A stretch of 64,000 nt of DNA from Dicyema japonicum (lineage: Eukaryota > Dicyemida > Rhombozoa > Dicyemidae): NCBI GenBank assembly GCA_011109175.1, contig RDEW01000067.1, positions 127,609 through 191,608 of the forward strand, given 5' to 3'. Position numbers and translations under genes: made by a program. Below, piece by piece: positions 32,232 through 42,800 of the stretch (the stretch's first letter is position 1; each line of letters opens with the position of its first letter). The notes beneath the pieces were generated by a model that ran no database searches, was not told the DNA's origin, and was given only the letters and a program-made list of their open reading frames with translations.

Positions 32232-33031
32232 AGAACATCCATAACCTTTTGTTTTTCATACACAGGGAGAGCTTGTCTGGAAAAGCTATTGACAAGTTCT
32301 AGTTCTGCCATCAGCTTTGAGATTTTCTTTTCAGTGTTCTCCAACCACGTACTTTGCGGTTTAACCTTCGCAGTTAAAGTCATATAAGCACACTGTGCAG
32401 CATATAGAATATCAGTAATTTGATTGATATCTTGAGGCGGATTATCTTTCGTAATATAATATATTGCAGAATTTAGTCCCGACAAAACATTAACTCTGAC
32501 ATACTTTCTCTGAATTTTGGGTGTTGGTTTTCGAGTATCCCTCGGAATTGACTTAATTTTCTCAATTTGTACTTTTAGTTCCTCAAGGCAATTTCTGAAG
32601 GTGGAAATTTCCACATTAGTATTATTTTGCACTTTGAAACATTCGCCTCCTTTTACATTGTTATTCCGATTTTCAGGTTTCAGCATCTTTTTTAGTTGAC
32701 ATAGACTGGAACTCTTGGAGTACTTTTCATTGAACTTTTTGAGTACGAGGTTCCAGCCACCTCTAGGTATCCTTCCAAATCTTTGTTTCGTGGCAAGAAA
32801 AATCTGAGATACCCACTCAGCTTCAGAGACACAGTCGACCTCTTCAATAATGGCAGATAATGAATGCAAGTTGGTTTTGGCACCAATATTCCCAGCGATG
32901 TTGATATTAGTTCTTGTGACATTATCCACCCCCACAGACGACGGTCCTGCTTCTACTAAACTATCTTCTTTATTTGATTTTGCAGGAAGGCCCATAGGAT
33001 TCGATTTCTCGGTATGATTAGAAACGGACAT
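32138..33031 (-). CDS. Element I N-terminal ORF (297 residues before frame change)
   Basis: Starts at ATG 33031 (MSVSNHTEKSNPMG). It corresponds to the N-terminal part of the single ORF in Element II (shared EW..Q......RF.R.P..GW and LYAAQ..Y). No zinc finger or Myb domain is obvious, unlike classic R2. The frame ends at 32138, but the protein homology leaves this frame at about 32200 (GYKRAKKG) and continues in the -1 frame (GEVARIEALL), so the natural product is probably a fusion with the downstream ORF. Confidence 0.75.
   Translation of the reverse strand: MSVSNHTEKSNPMGLPAKSNKEDSLVEAGPSSVGVDNVTRTNINIAGNIGAKTNLHSLSAIIEEVDCVSEAEWVSQIFLATKQRFGRIPRGGWNLVLKKFNEKYSKSSSLCQLKKMLKPENRNNNVKGGECFKVQNNTNVEISTFRNCLEELKVQIEKIKSIPRDTRKPTPKIQRKYVRVNVLSGLNSAIYYITKDNPPQDINQITDILYAAQCAYMTLTAKVKPQSTWLENTEKKISKLMAELELVNSFSRQALPVYEKQKVMDVLCAYGYKRAKKGRLPGLRLYYVTLSELRKSK
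32198..32204 (-). promoter_or_regulatory. Candidate -1 ribosomal frameshift site A_AAG_GGG
   Basis: On the minus strand, in the frame of the first ORF, the codons are GCC AAA AAG GGG AGG. The heptamer A AAG GGG fits X XXY YYZ. Slipping back one base here yields ...AKKG-EVARIEALL, exactly the join demanded by alignment with Element II, where the region is one continuous frame. The alternative is loss of one G from a run of five. Confidence 0.5.
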
Positions 33032-33142
33032 GTCAACACCACAACAACTACACGTTTTTTCTTATAAATAATATTATTTTTTTATAAATGTCAAATAATT
33101 TTTTAAATTTACATAATTATAAATTCAAAATTTTGTTAGAAA

Positions 33143-35480
33143 ATGGAAATACCCTCATTATATGCGCATTGCCTTGAACATATTCGAACAGATTTTTATT
33201 TTAAAAAATGTGAAGAATTAAATGAAAAAACTAAAACATGATTTTTAAAAGAGTATTTAAGGAACTGATATATTCGAACGATCCATATCCAGATGAAGAT
33301 CTATATGATCAATATACGTTTATAGACACGATCTCAGATGGAGTGCAGAAAAATGTTTTCTGCGTTGAATTCATTGATGACATTGACGTTAAGGATGTTG
33401 TCAAAATGATTCAAGTTTATCCGAATTTATCGAATATTAAATTATGCAAAATAACTTCACAAAAGAATCCTTTACTACCATTATCACCCAATAACGTCAA
33501 ATCATTCTCACTTCAGAGTTATCATAACCCAGATATGCTACATTCCCTATTTATGACTGGATTTAATAAAATAACATCCCTTGAACTTGGCTGTATACAT
33601 TATAGAAAAAAAATATTTAAAAACAGCACAATCAAAATAATGGATAAACTGGAAAACATAAACTTTATGAACGTTGTAATTACTGACTTTGAAGAATTTG
33701 CTGCTAACTTAAACTGTCCAGAGCCCTGTGGTTTAATTTATATCAAATTCAGTTATTTTACGCATATGAATAATTATTATGTTGTTGAAACAGATGATAC
33801 TTGTAAAGTTAATTGTATTCCTCTTCTCGATAAAACCAACAATCTTAAATTTCTCGATTTATCGGGATGTATTGTAGACATGGAGAAATTAACAAAGTTA
33901 TCGATTATAATAATCATAGCTACTTAAGCAAAAAAGGATTGAAAAAAAATCATTTTGACCAACTTATAAGTTTCAATGTGAATATAAATGAATGGGTAAT
34001 TTTTACGATATAATATAGATTGATAAAGAATTACTTATAAATAACTTAATCAGGCCTCTCTTCACGTTCCAATGTGAACATAAAATGTATGAAATTTTAA
34101 TGGGATTTGCAATTCGAATTACAAATTCCGATATAAATTATTAAGTCGATTTTTGAAAGTATTTTGAACATATAGTTTAGTTTTTGTGTCTTAAACCTAT
34201 GGATGAAAATGAAGATCCAGAAAATTTCTTGTAAGTGAATTTGTTTTAATCCAGCTCTACTTTAGCCAGTATTATCAAAAACTAATCAAATATCGTACCT
34301 TAACCGTTGGTATGTGTTGATTTTATCTTTAGTATGATTTACGATGGTATTTGTAAAATTGTTAAGCATTGCCGATTATTTAGTTACGAAATGGTAATTT
34401 AATTTAAATTTTTAGAATGCTTGTAATTGTTTAAAGATATTACACTTTTTTAAACCATGGGAAACATCAATTTTCGTTTACACATTTTTTATTTTAGTTG
34501 CCTTCGTTTTCATTCATTCTTAAAGGAACTTATTGTTGGTATGAAGACGATAGTTATGATTACGATTCATGTCGTTCTATTTTAAACAGCATGAACATAG
34601 AATTTTTGACGTATCTTGGATATTCAGGTCTTGTGAAAGTTTAAATTAATGACGGGATAATTTTAGTACTGCTGTGAATCTTGTGAAACATGCGACGAGA
34701 AGGGTTGTGCATATTCAATGTATTGAGATATCTTCTAGGTATTTGAAATATATTTATTTAGACGAAAATGAAAGAAATGTGGATTTGTTTATTGATTGGA
34801 TGGAATTACTCGAATTCAAATTTTTTAGAAAGATTTCATTAGAAGATCAAACCATAATATCATAATTCCAATTATTAAAGTCGTCGAAACTCTAGCTAAA
34901 TTTCAAAAAGCAAGAGGTTTACTTGCTACGTGTGGAATAATAGAAGATTTATTGTAAAGTAGTGTTTCATTAAAAGAAATCCTGATTACGATGAACTTAA
35001 TTTTAATGCGCACTATTTTATCTGGAGTTGCATGTGTCTAATACTAGGAGATCCAAATATTATTTTTCCAACATTTTAAATTTGAATATCGGTGATTTGA
35101 GTCCAAAGGAATTCATTCTAAATAAGATTTGTCAATTTATAAAAGAAAATCCGTACGAAGCAGATTGCGATATCCATAGTAGGTAATTTAATTTTCTATG
35201 TCGAAGGTCAATGATACCAACAATAAAATTGTTAAGTATGAATACAGACGAGCGAATTTGGCTTTGGGTTGTATGGGAATTTGCTAATTTAACCACTAAA
35301 TATTCGTTAATCTTTACTTTAATAATAGCAAATCTTTTATGGACATGTTAATTCCGCATAACATTATTGAGAAAATTGAGAATATATGTTGTCAATCCAA
35401 TATGGAAGAGATCCATTCATACGCTGCTATTTTTAGAACAAATTACAATGTTGTTATTTTTATTATTTTAGGATTATTAA
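33143..35480 (+). pseudogene. ZYG11/ZER1-like receptor, copy 2 (frameshifted)
   Basis: Same 15-exon plan as at 16474. A two-base loss in exon 1 (actaaaacatg at about 33230) stops the frame after residue about 33, which is why the longest frame starts only at 33238. One base is lost at the end of exon 1, so the 25-nt intron (33728-33752) can be read through in frame (EPCGLIYIKFSYFTHMNN). Further indels lie near 34287 (a stop), 34800 and 34830. The 3' part is the cleanest of the three copies: the exon 13/14 junction (TTKYS-KSFMDML) is intact only here. Element I lies 88 bases upstream and may separate it from its promoter. Confidence 0.8.
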
Positions 35481-35685
35481 TCGTCATTAATTAAATATTC
35501 AAGTAACAAATCTCTTTATTAATAAATTAACAATATGTATTCATTTCTTAGTCGCCATTACAGAGGCTTGCAACTTATTATTTATTGCTAGACTGATTTT
35601 TTTTCTTACAAATCAAAATATGTTTTTAACAATAATGAAATGTGAAGCTACACTCCATGTTTATTTCTTAAACATTATTTTAATA
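35481..35685. other. 3' flank of ZYG11-like copy 2
   Basis: A/T-rich, no gene. Shared with 50818-51012. It ends at the Ginger-like transposon target duplication taata (35681-35685). Confidence 0.4.
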
Positions 35686-36023
35686 TGTCACGGCCCATAC
35701 GTGGCCTCGGCCCAAACATGGTCGAGGCTAATAAACTTACAAAATTTTCTATAGCAGAATTAACTTAAATATACCCAATAAGTTTACCTCTGATATTAAA
35801 AATTCTGTAGAATGCAAAAATTGAGACATTCAAATTAAAAATTAACCACCAAATGTCACAGTAATAGTATCTTCGTGCTAAAAATAAATTTTATTTTGTT
35901 TAAAAAATATAAAATAAAATCTAATTATTTTAAATAACACTAGAATAGCAAAAGCAAAACTTTAACCAAAAATATTAAATTTTAAGCCTTGTTCTTTTAT
36001 CCATATACATGAAACTTTAACTC

Positions 36024-36092
36024 TATACCCTAAATTCTAAACACTGACCCTAACTAAAAACACTAAACATTAACCCTAAACCAAAAACCCTC
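36024..36092. repeat. Degenerate telomere-like block inside the Ginger-like element
   Basis: Repeats of ccctaa/ccctaac type separated by a-rich spacers (taccctaaattc, actgaccctaacta, attaaccctaaacc, aaccctc). Also present at 51355-51422 in the other copy. Degenerate; not a real telomere end. Confidence 0.5.
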
Positions 36093-36149
36093 AAAGTGTA
36101 ATTATTAAACATAATTTATTAATTAAAATTATTTAGCGTTTTCGATCAC

Positions 36150-37203
36150 TTAAACTCGTGACCTGTGAATATTTTTATCCTCACTGTTATTGAGAAAACA
36201 ATTATCTCCATCGTTTTTTGGTTACTTCATAGATGGACAGTCAAACTTATCGTACAGTGCCATTATACGATGAGCAGGATTTTGTCATGATCTCATCCTT
36301 TATGGACCTCGTCACCAATTTTTAAAGTTTCGTCGTCGTTTCTTCTTTTTTCAATCATTTTTCGTGCAGCTACTTTGGTATATATTCGTGTCTCTTCTCT
36401 TGCTTCATTCTACTTTATAAGACAGAAAATTTGACAAATCCTCCAGTATTGCTTCCTGTGGATACTTACATCCCATAAATATAAAGAATGGCATTTGTTT
36501 CGTTGCCTCGTGTATCGAATTGTTGTAATCAAAAAACATTTTTTTAAATAAAGAACATAATTCCCAAACTCTCCACTGGAAGCTAATGTGGAGGAAATCC
36601 ATTTTTATTGATTGGTTAAATCTAAATTTATAATTTATTTTTTTACCTCTCTACTTGACCTTGTATCCATGGAGCACGCGGTCTACCATGGACATACTTG
36701 ACTCGAACCTCCATTAACATGTCGGTCATCAATTTATTTTTAAATTCTTTTCCGTTATCCATGTGTAATAATAGCGGGGGCTATATGTATAAAATTTTTT
36801 TGAAGAGTTTCAACTAGTTTCTTTGAATTTTTTGAGTAAAGAGTTTCGACCACCCCAAATTTGCCAAAACAATCAACAACAGTCAAAAGCTACAGAAAAT
36901 TAATGAGAAAAAAAACCCAAGTTTTTGTCAGAATAACGTCGCAAATCGATCAGATCGTCTATATATCTGTCGCGTGGGTATTTTACCACAATTGGTGTTA
37001 TCGGAGGTTTTGTTTCCAAAAGCCTCTTAGACGTAATTTATAATTTGTTTCCTACAAATGAACAATTATAAATATACGTAGATATATTGCACATCGTTTT
37101 CAAACGTAAAACGACTGGCAAGCCTTTTATAAGGCCTCTTATCAGATATTGCCAGATCTGAAGGGAACAAGTCAAATTCTTTAAATTCCTTAATTATTTT
37201 CAT
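36150..37203 (-). pseudogene. Ginger-like transposase (integrase DDE fold), copy 2
   Basis: Frames joined by very short introns. ATG at 37203 (MKIIKEF). Then, before the core, LIDLRRYSDKNLG with the first Asp; MDNGKEFKNKLMTDML with the second; and QVERFNQSIKMD with the Glu, after which comes SFQWRVWELC...YNNSIHEATKQMPFFIFMG, the usual YN.S.H..T...PF.L..G tail. A 25-nt GT...AG intron (minus strand, 36618-36642) splits VER from FNQSIK. The DDE residues are all present, but there is an internal deletion near 36905 and a TGA before the C-terminal segment, so it is probably inactive. Confidence 0.78.
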
Positions 37204-37679
37204 ATCGTAAAGAAACAATCGAACAACAATAACCATCAGTCGCGTGTTAATAAAAGCGTGCTAAATAGTTTTTTAGTAATTTAAATTAATTATTATTAAA
37301 AAACAATTTATATATTAAAAACTAAGTATTTTGATACTGTACCCATTCTTCAATTTTATTTTTTCCATTTTTTCCAAAAAAGTGATTATTTTAACATAAA
37401 AAATACATATTTGTAATCCTTATCCAAAAACGAACAATAATATATATTTATTTTTTTTAAATGATTAAAAACATTGACCATGTGTGGGCCGATACCACGC
37501 ATGGGCTGTGACATAATATTTATATAAAATCAAAATTTAGAATTTTTCTAACTCGGGGACCTAACTCGTTCTCCATACCTAAATTGGCCTTAACTCTTCA
37601 AAAAAAATTTTGAGTACGTTTTCTCAAATTTTTTAAATTATTTATAATTTTTCTCATCTATGATTGTTTCTTAATTTTT

Positions 37680-39480
37680 TATATTTTTTCATTGGTTGAG
37701 GTGGTGACGACGTCTCTATTGCACTATGTCTTATTCGTATTCTTTACCGACTTCTCTGTTCACTCTTGGAACTTTTGATTGCAGAGGAATTAAACAACTT
37801 TAAAAGAAACAGCAACTGGCTTGCGATCTTTTAAAATACAACATCTCTGTCTGCGGCCTACAAGAGACAAAAACGACCGTACATTGTACAGAACTGATTG
37901 ACAAACTTCACCTTTTTACCGTATCATCGGACTGCCAAAATTATGGTCTCGGATTTGCAGTCTATCAGGACCTGATCCACTGTGTTACAAAATTGTGGGC
38001 AGCTTCTGACCATGTCGCAGTGCTGCAAATCGGAAATAAAATCTACTCAGTCATTCCCATTATGTATGCCTAATCTGTATAAACTATTACAAAGTGTTTG
38101 AACAAAAAATTATGAGATTATTTTGAGTCATATGCCTTAATCACTGATAATCAGCTGGGAATGCGTAGAATGTGTCAAGGAGCAAAAGAACAAGCTATTG
38201 TCAACAAGTGCGTAAATCAACAAATGGAAACAGTTTGAATTCCACTTGGATTGACGTCAAAAAACCTTATGACTCGGTCGACCACCAGTTTCTGGATCAG
38301 TATTACAAAATTATGGTCTTCCCTGCTGGATTGTCAGGTTTAATCAGGTACATATCACAAATGGACCCTCTAGTAGAATGCTGAACTGAAAATTTCCGAA
38401 AGTAACTATGGGAAGTCCGATAAATGGGGAACCAACGTATACGACGAATCACCTACTATTTATGGATGATATAAATTGTTTTCTCGCCATAGTCACTCAA
38501 TGGAAATGATGTTGGAGGTGGTTGAATCGTTTTTTGATGCAGTCGGGTTGGAGAGAAATCTTTGAAAAATCCGCAACAACCGTGAAGTTATTGTCCGAGA
38601 AAGCTCGTTTCCTCCATCGATTGAATGGATACCGATATCTTGGAGTTCTTGAAGATAAGAACAGTAATGTTCTTAAAGGAAAAATTATGGATAAAATCTA
38701 TGAAGCATCTAAGCGAATCAAAAATTTGACAAAAACGGATTTAAACTCAGTGAACCTGTTTAAGGGGATGAACGTGTATGCATTCTACTCTATTACTATT
38801 ACATTGGATTGATTGAGCAGTCAGAATTTGAACAGATCGATAAAAACACCCGCAGAATACTTATGGATAGCCACATACAATGCAACCAGCAAAGAAAGAA
38901 AGACTTTATCTACCAAGAAATAAATTTGAGGAGTCTGTCAGTAACAAAGCAGAACGAATGCTCCTCCAATTTTATGGTGACTTGGAACGTAAGGCAAATT
39001 ACTGCCTAAGAAGGTCGGGAATACTACGGGTCATTAATTCAAAGAAAACACACATGGGCACTATCGTAGAATTCATTTCCCGAAAGTATAACATTGAAAG
39101 TGTGAATGACTTGACAATGTCGAAATTGATGGATATACAGCATGCATATCTATTGGGAAAGTTGTCAAAAAAACGCTGAAATCTATTTTATTTCAGTGTT
39201 TGAAAGACACAGAAGTGAATATTGCTGAATCCTCTGGATGGCTAGTGCATGGAAATCACTCCTTATAACTGAGGGAAGGACGTGTCTACTTCAGGATCGT
39301 AACATGTTTTTTGATAACGGATAAACTAAGTGCGGACATTGTAACTCAGCAAAGAAGACCGTCGATCACTTGCAACCTGGTGTGGGAGAATGCTGAAGAG
39401 CTCATATCTCAGGCGGCATAATGAAGTGATCAGATGTTTACACCTACATCTCTGCCGTCAATATGGAATAAGAAAAACTT
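37680..39480 (+). mobile_element. Chimeric LINE remnant: APE endonuclease piece joined to R2-like RT, copy A
   Basis: 37760-38040 reads LGTFDCRGIKQL, YNISVCGLQETKT, SDCQNYGLGFAVYQ and VAVLQIGNKIYS, the N-terminal half of an APE-type endonuclease. At about 38045 it passes directly into CMPNLYKLL-type R2 RT, then DNQLGMRRMCQGAKEQAIVNKC, WIDVKKPYDSVDH (38250), LNGYRYLGVLEDKNSNVLKG, and a decayed tail to about 39480. Endonuclease and RT come from different LINE classes, so this is a junction of two elements. Many stops. Duplicated at 56380-58180. Confidence 0.8.
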
Positions 39481-39490
39481 AGAGTCACAC

Positions 39491-39690
39491 TAATTAATCC
39501 AAGGAAGGAACCCAAGGGAGAAAGTCTGCTTGTGTCTACCAAATCCATCCTCCAGAGTCCATTACAGGCTCCCGTTTCCAAAGATAGATGAAGAAGTCAT
39601 CGACATCACACATTCTTAGGCAGAAAAGTTTTCGTGGTAATCTTCACCAGTTGACTTAGTCAAGGAGACGGTAAGAGGATCCCATCAACA
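39491..39690. repeat. Dispersed repeat, copy c
   Basis: Starts atccaaggaaggaacccaag and parallels 5088-5290 with moderate divergence (both contain gggagaa...ctgcttgtg...accaaatccat). It lies directly after the truncated R2-like fragment. Confidence 0.5.
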
Positions 39691-39881
39691 ACTGTGCCGT
39701 GACAGAAGAATCTGGTAGACAAGAATTACCTTCGTCCAAAAGTCCATCTTTTAGATTCGAACTCACCACAGTCGATCCGATGTCATCTGACATGTTCATC
39801 CAAGGCCTTTACGATATTTTTGGTCTTGATGTTTATTAAGCTATTTTTTACACAAAAATTGTAAACAATTAATTATTTTTA

Positions 39882-42800
39882 TTATGCTATTTTAAGCGTA
39901 ACCATATAAGAATCTTCTACAGCTCCATGGGAATCGCTTATAAACACGTATATTTCTGCCTTTCCTTTGATTCCTGGCAAAAGACTGAACTTCATTCCAA
40001 TGTAGTTGCTCTCATATGGTCCTAGGATCATGATTAGTGGTTTTAATTCCAGCAGATCTGGTCGTGTACAGCTCAACTTGAACGTTTTCTCCACAGAATA
40101 GGTATTTCGATAACTCACACGCTTAAATACGTCGGAAATTCCGCATTTTTCCGCATCCAGCAAAACCTCAAAGACCTTTCCATATTATGGGATGCCAACC
40201 TTAGACACTGGCGGAGGAATAACCGTGGTATTGATGAACCAATAATGAAGTAGCTGACTATTGCTCACATCAACAAGGCTGATGTAATACTTTCTCTTAG
40301 CAACAATCAAAGGTTTCAGACAGAGAGTGCATTCGGAAGTGCAATCAGCCGAAAGGGTTGTGGGTGCGTCCTCGACTGAGACCTCAAACGGATGGGAGAC
40401 AAAGAATTTAACGTTTCTCTTTGATTTATATCCCCTTGTGGTCAATGAAACGATTACTTGATTAGCTGTTGGGATTTAGTGACCTGTCCTAGGACACACG
40501 TGAGATCTACTCGTTGACAGGCCTGAATGTATATTCCAATAGAATGCAAAGGACTTGTCATGAACTTGTCCTCGTACACAAACACAACCACGTGTTTTAT
40601 CGATGGGATTTCCCCAACCATCGTCTACACTAGTTATTTGGAATACTTTGACAATTAGTTCCTTCGGGTATGTCCTTGTTTGCAGATCCAAACTCACCGA
40701 ATCAGAGATGGAGCACTTCACGACCATGGTGGAAGGATTTTTGAAGTCTTCGTTCGTCGGGATTACGATATTTTTCTTGAACATTTCGTTTCCCGATCCC
40801 ATAAATCTGAACACGTGGGTAATTGGACATGATTTTATTTCTACAGAGAGATTTACTACGAGAATTCGGCATTCGTCCGAAATGAAGTTTATCTGGAATA
40901 TTTAAGAAGGTTACCTTCGTCGTCTTAGTCAGTTGAGGGGTAGTTTCCTCCAAATTTTGAATTTCCCTGTTGGTCGTCTTTAAATATCGAAACTATTTAC
41001 CGGTGGGAATTTGGTCCCCTGAACCGACAAGGCCCGGTAGACGAACGGGACAAACACAGTCTCGTCTGGGGAGAGGAACAAAATGGGACATTTTTTCTCA
41101 GAGGAATAGCTCATAAAGTTCCGTTCAATGGCAGTCCGAATATTCAAAAGTGTCTTATAGTGATTCCACTCTTCGTAGTTCGTTAGAACAGAAAGACATG
41201 GATCGGCAAACTCTACTCTTATTAATTGCTTGTTTTTTGTGAAATTGTGGACTTCAACCTCGAAAAACTCAGCCCTCCCCACAGTAGTTGTGATGGTCTT
41301 TGTGAGTGAGATATTCGATTCCAGTGCATTCTGAATTTGTTCGTATTTATTTTGACTTCTGTAGGCCTGGACAGTCCGCAAGTCCCTCTGTCTGTTAAAA
41401 GTAAGCGATCCAACCCCCTGAAATATACCCAAATCCTACAATCCAAAACTATCAGACTCCAAGGTCCTGACCTTTTCCATTCTTTCCATTTTACGTTTCC
41501 TGACTGGATCCATTATTGACTCTGAACACGTGGCGATGTCATGCCAATTCGTTCTTCTACTAGCGATGGGTGAAGTAAGGAAACACGTATTCCCCGATTC
41601 TAAACGAAAGTAGGGAATAATACTGATAACTCCCCAAAATCAAGCGATTTGCTCATGTTATCGGTTTTCTCGGTATTTTTTAGTTTCAGTTCGTTCAGGG
41701 CCAAAGGATGTCCAATATTTATGGTTTGCAGTATTAACTTTCCAATCGTGTTTGTCTCTTCCAGGGAACTGTCCACGTGGCTTATTATGTCCAACTGGGA
41801 GGAACATTCAACAGCCTCTTTCGACTGGCGGAGGAATACCTAAGATTCCTTAATGCTAAAACGTGGAGTGGCAGTTGACAAAACCCAATAAGCATGAGGG
41901 AAGTCGCGTCCCATATGTCAATGTGGAGGTAATGGGCCTTTAAGTATTTTATGAAATTCAATTTTTCCTCTCCCACATATTTAGAATCACACAAACACAG
42001 TCGATAGCCGGGGATCGACGTATTTTCGAGTTTAATCAGCGAAATTTGCTCTTCTCCCTTCATAAAATCAAGCAAAATTCTACAAATCAAGCATAACCGT
42101 ACTTATCAGTTGTTACAAATTCCTGGTCGTAAAATTGGTAGGTAAAAAATATCGTCTTCAAGGAAGAAATGATTGAAAACGTGTCCCCCATTTTTGGGTT
42201 TCTAAAATTATGCGTTATTTACTTGGAGAAGGCCAAAAATCTAATCGATATTACGTTCCTTTGGAGAATATCTCCCATTTCAACCTCCTGGTCGAGGATC
42301 ATGGATTTGGTTAGACTCACGGAGAAAGGAGAGTTTCCCTCTCTGTCAGTTATCGGGGGAAATCCGGCAGAATGGAGGACGGCGAGCTCATTTCTTGACG
42401 GTCCAACGAACTTTCCCCTACTCTCTCAGGCCATTGAATACAAAGGAGATGAATTCAAAGTCATCTTCCCAAATTTATCCAAAGAAATAGGAATTTCCTT
42501 CAAGTCGACTTCATCTACGAATTTTTCTTCCTTCGTCTTAACCTTACTATTCAAATATACAGGAATCATTGATTGAGGTCGATTCTGTGGTGAAGTAGCA
42601 GGGATCTGGTCACTAAGATCGTATTCGAAGGTTAAATGTCCAATAGTTTTGTTTTTGATTTGATTTTCTGAAGAAAAAATCAAGGCTGAAATGGGACTCC
42701 CACACGAATCTACAGTACTCCACCTTAAAATTACTTGATAACAGGGGACAAGTAGAGGCATCATTCGCAATTATCGGACTCCAAAGACTCCAAGCAGTTA

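Larger units (their letters stand above)
29467..33055 (-). mobile_element. Element I: nearly intact R2-like (REL-endonuclease) non-LTR retrotransposon
   Basis: An insertion of about 3.6 kb present only in duplication copy 2. The empty site is visible at about 16375-16390 (copy 1) and 48365-48380 (third segment). It has only about 25 bases of 5' leader and about 20 bases between the stop codon at 29490 and the flank, with no poly(A) tail. It carries two overlapping frames (32138-33031 and 29490-32231) joined by a -1 frame change. No clear target-site duplication is visible, although the A/T-rich flanks make this hard to judge. Confidence 0.88.
18946..35600. repeat. Tandem segmental duplication, copy 2
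   Basis: Second copy of 3544-18942. It differs by having the full right end of the hAT-type MITE and an 850-base LINE tail (19830-20990), lacking 9785-12750 of copy 1, carrying a 70-base inversion at about 28730-28800, and harbouring Element I. Its right side continues into the Ginger-like transposon and NPHP4, the original flank. Confidence 0.9.
35686..37513. mobile_element. Ginger-like DNA transposon, copy 2 (1828 bp)
   Basis: Terminal inverted repeats of 36 bp: left from tgtcacggcccatacgtgg (35686-35721); right, read on the minus strand, tgtcacagcccatgcgtgg (37513-37478). The repeats run TGT...ACA. The element is flanked on both sides by taata (35681-35685 and 37514-37518). It encodes a Gypsy-integrase-like transposase on the minus strand. 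TIRs plus an integrase-type DDE enzyme are the definition of Ginger-type cut-and-paste elements. Confidence 0.87.

Noticed and set aside
29490-33031. Bacterial group II intron or retron-type RT
   Set aside because: The order RT, CCHC knuckle, C-terminal PD-(D/E)XK and the lack of maturase or intron RNA features fit an R2-type non-LTR element; all context is eukaryotic.
36024-36092. A true chromosome end from the CCCTAA block
   Set aside because: Units are degenerate and interrupted, and unique genes lie on both sides; it is internal to a transposon.
39750-39770. B-box-like gagttcgaatct on the minus strand
   Set aside because: The flanking bases do not pair as a T-arm and there is no A box at the right distance.
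41450-41500. A 22-nt intron at about 41418-41439 in NPHP4 to explain the DSFGL stop
   Set aside because: Removing it does not restore frame within either copy alone; it works only if upstream bases from copy B and downstream bases from copy A are combined, so it was left as an unresolved lesion.
42169-42576. 135-codon plus-strand ORF, identical in protein in both NPHP4 copies (also 60866-61273)
   Set aside because: It lies antisense to well-supported NPHP4 exons; its conservation is that of the duplicated DNA. No independent coding evidence.
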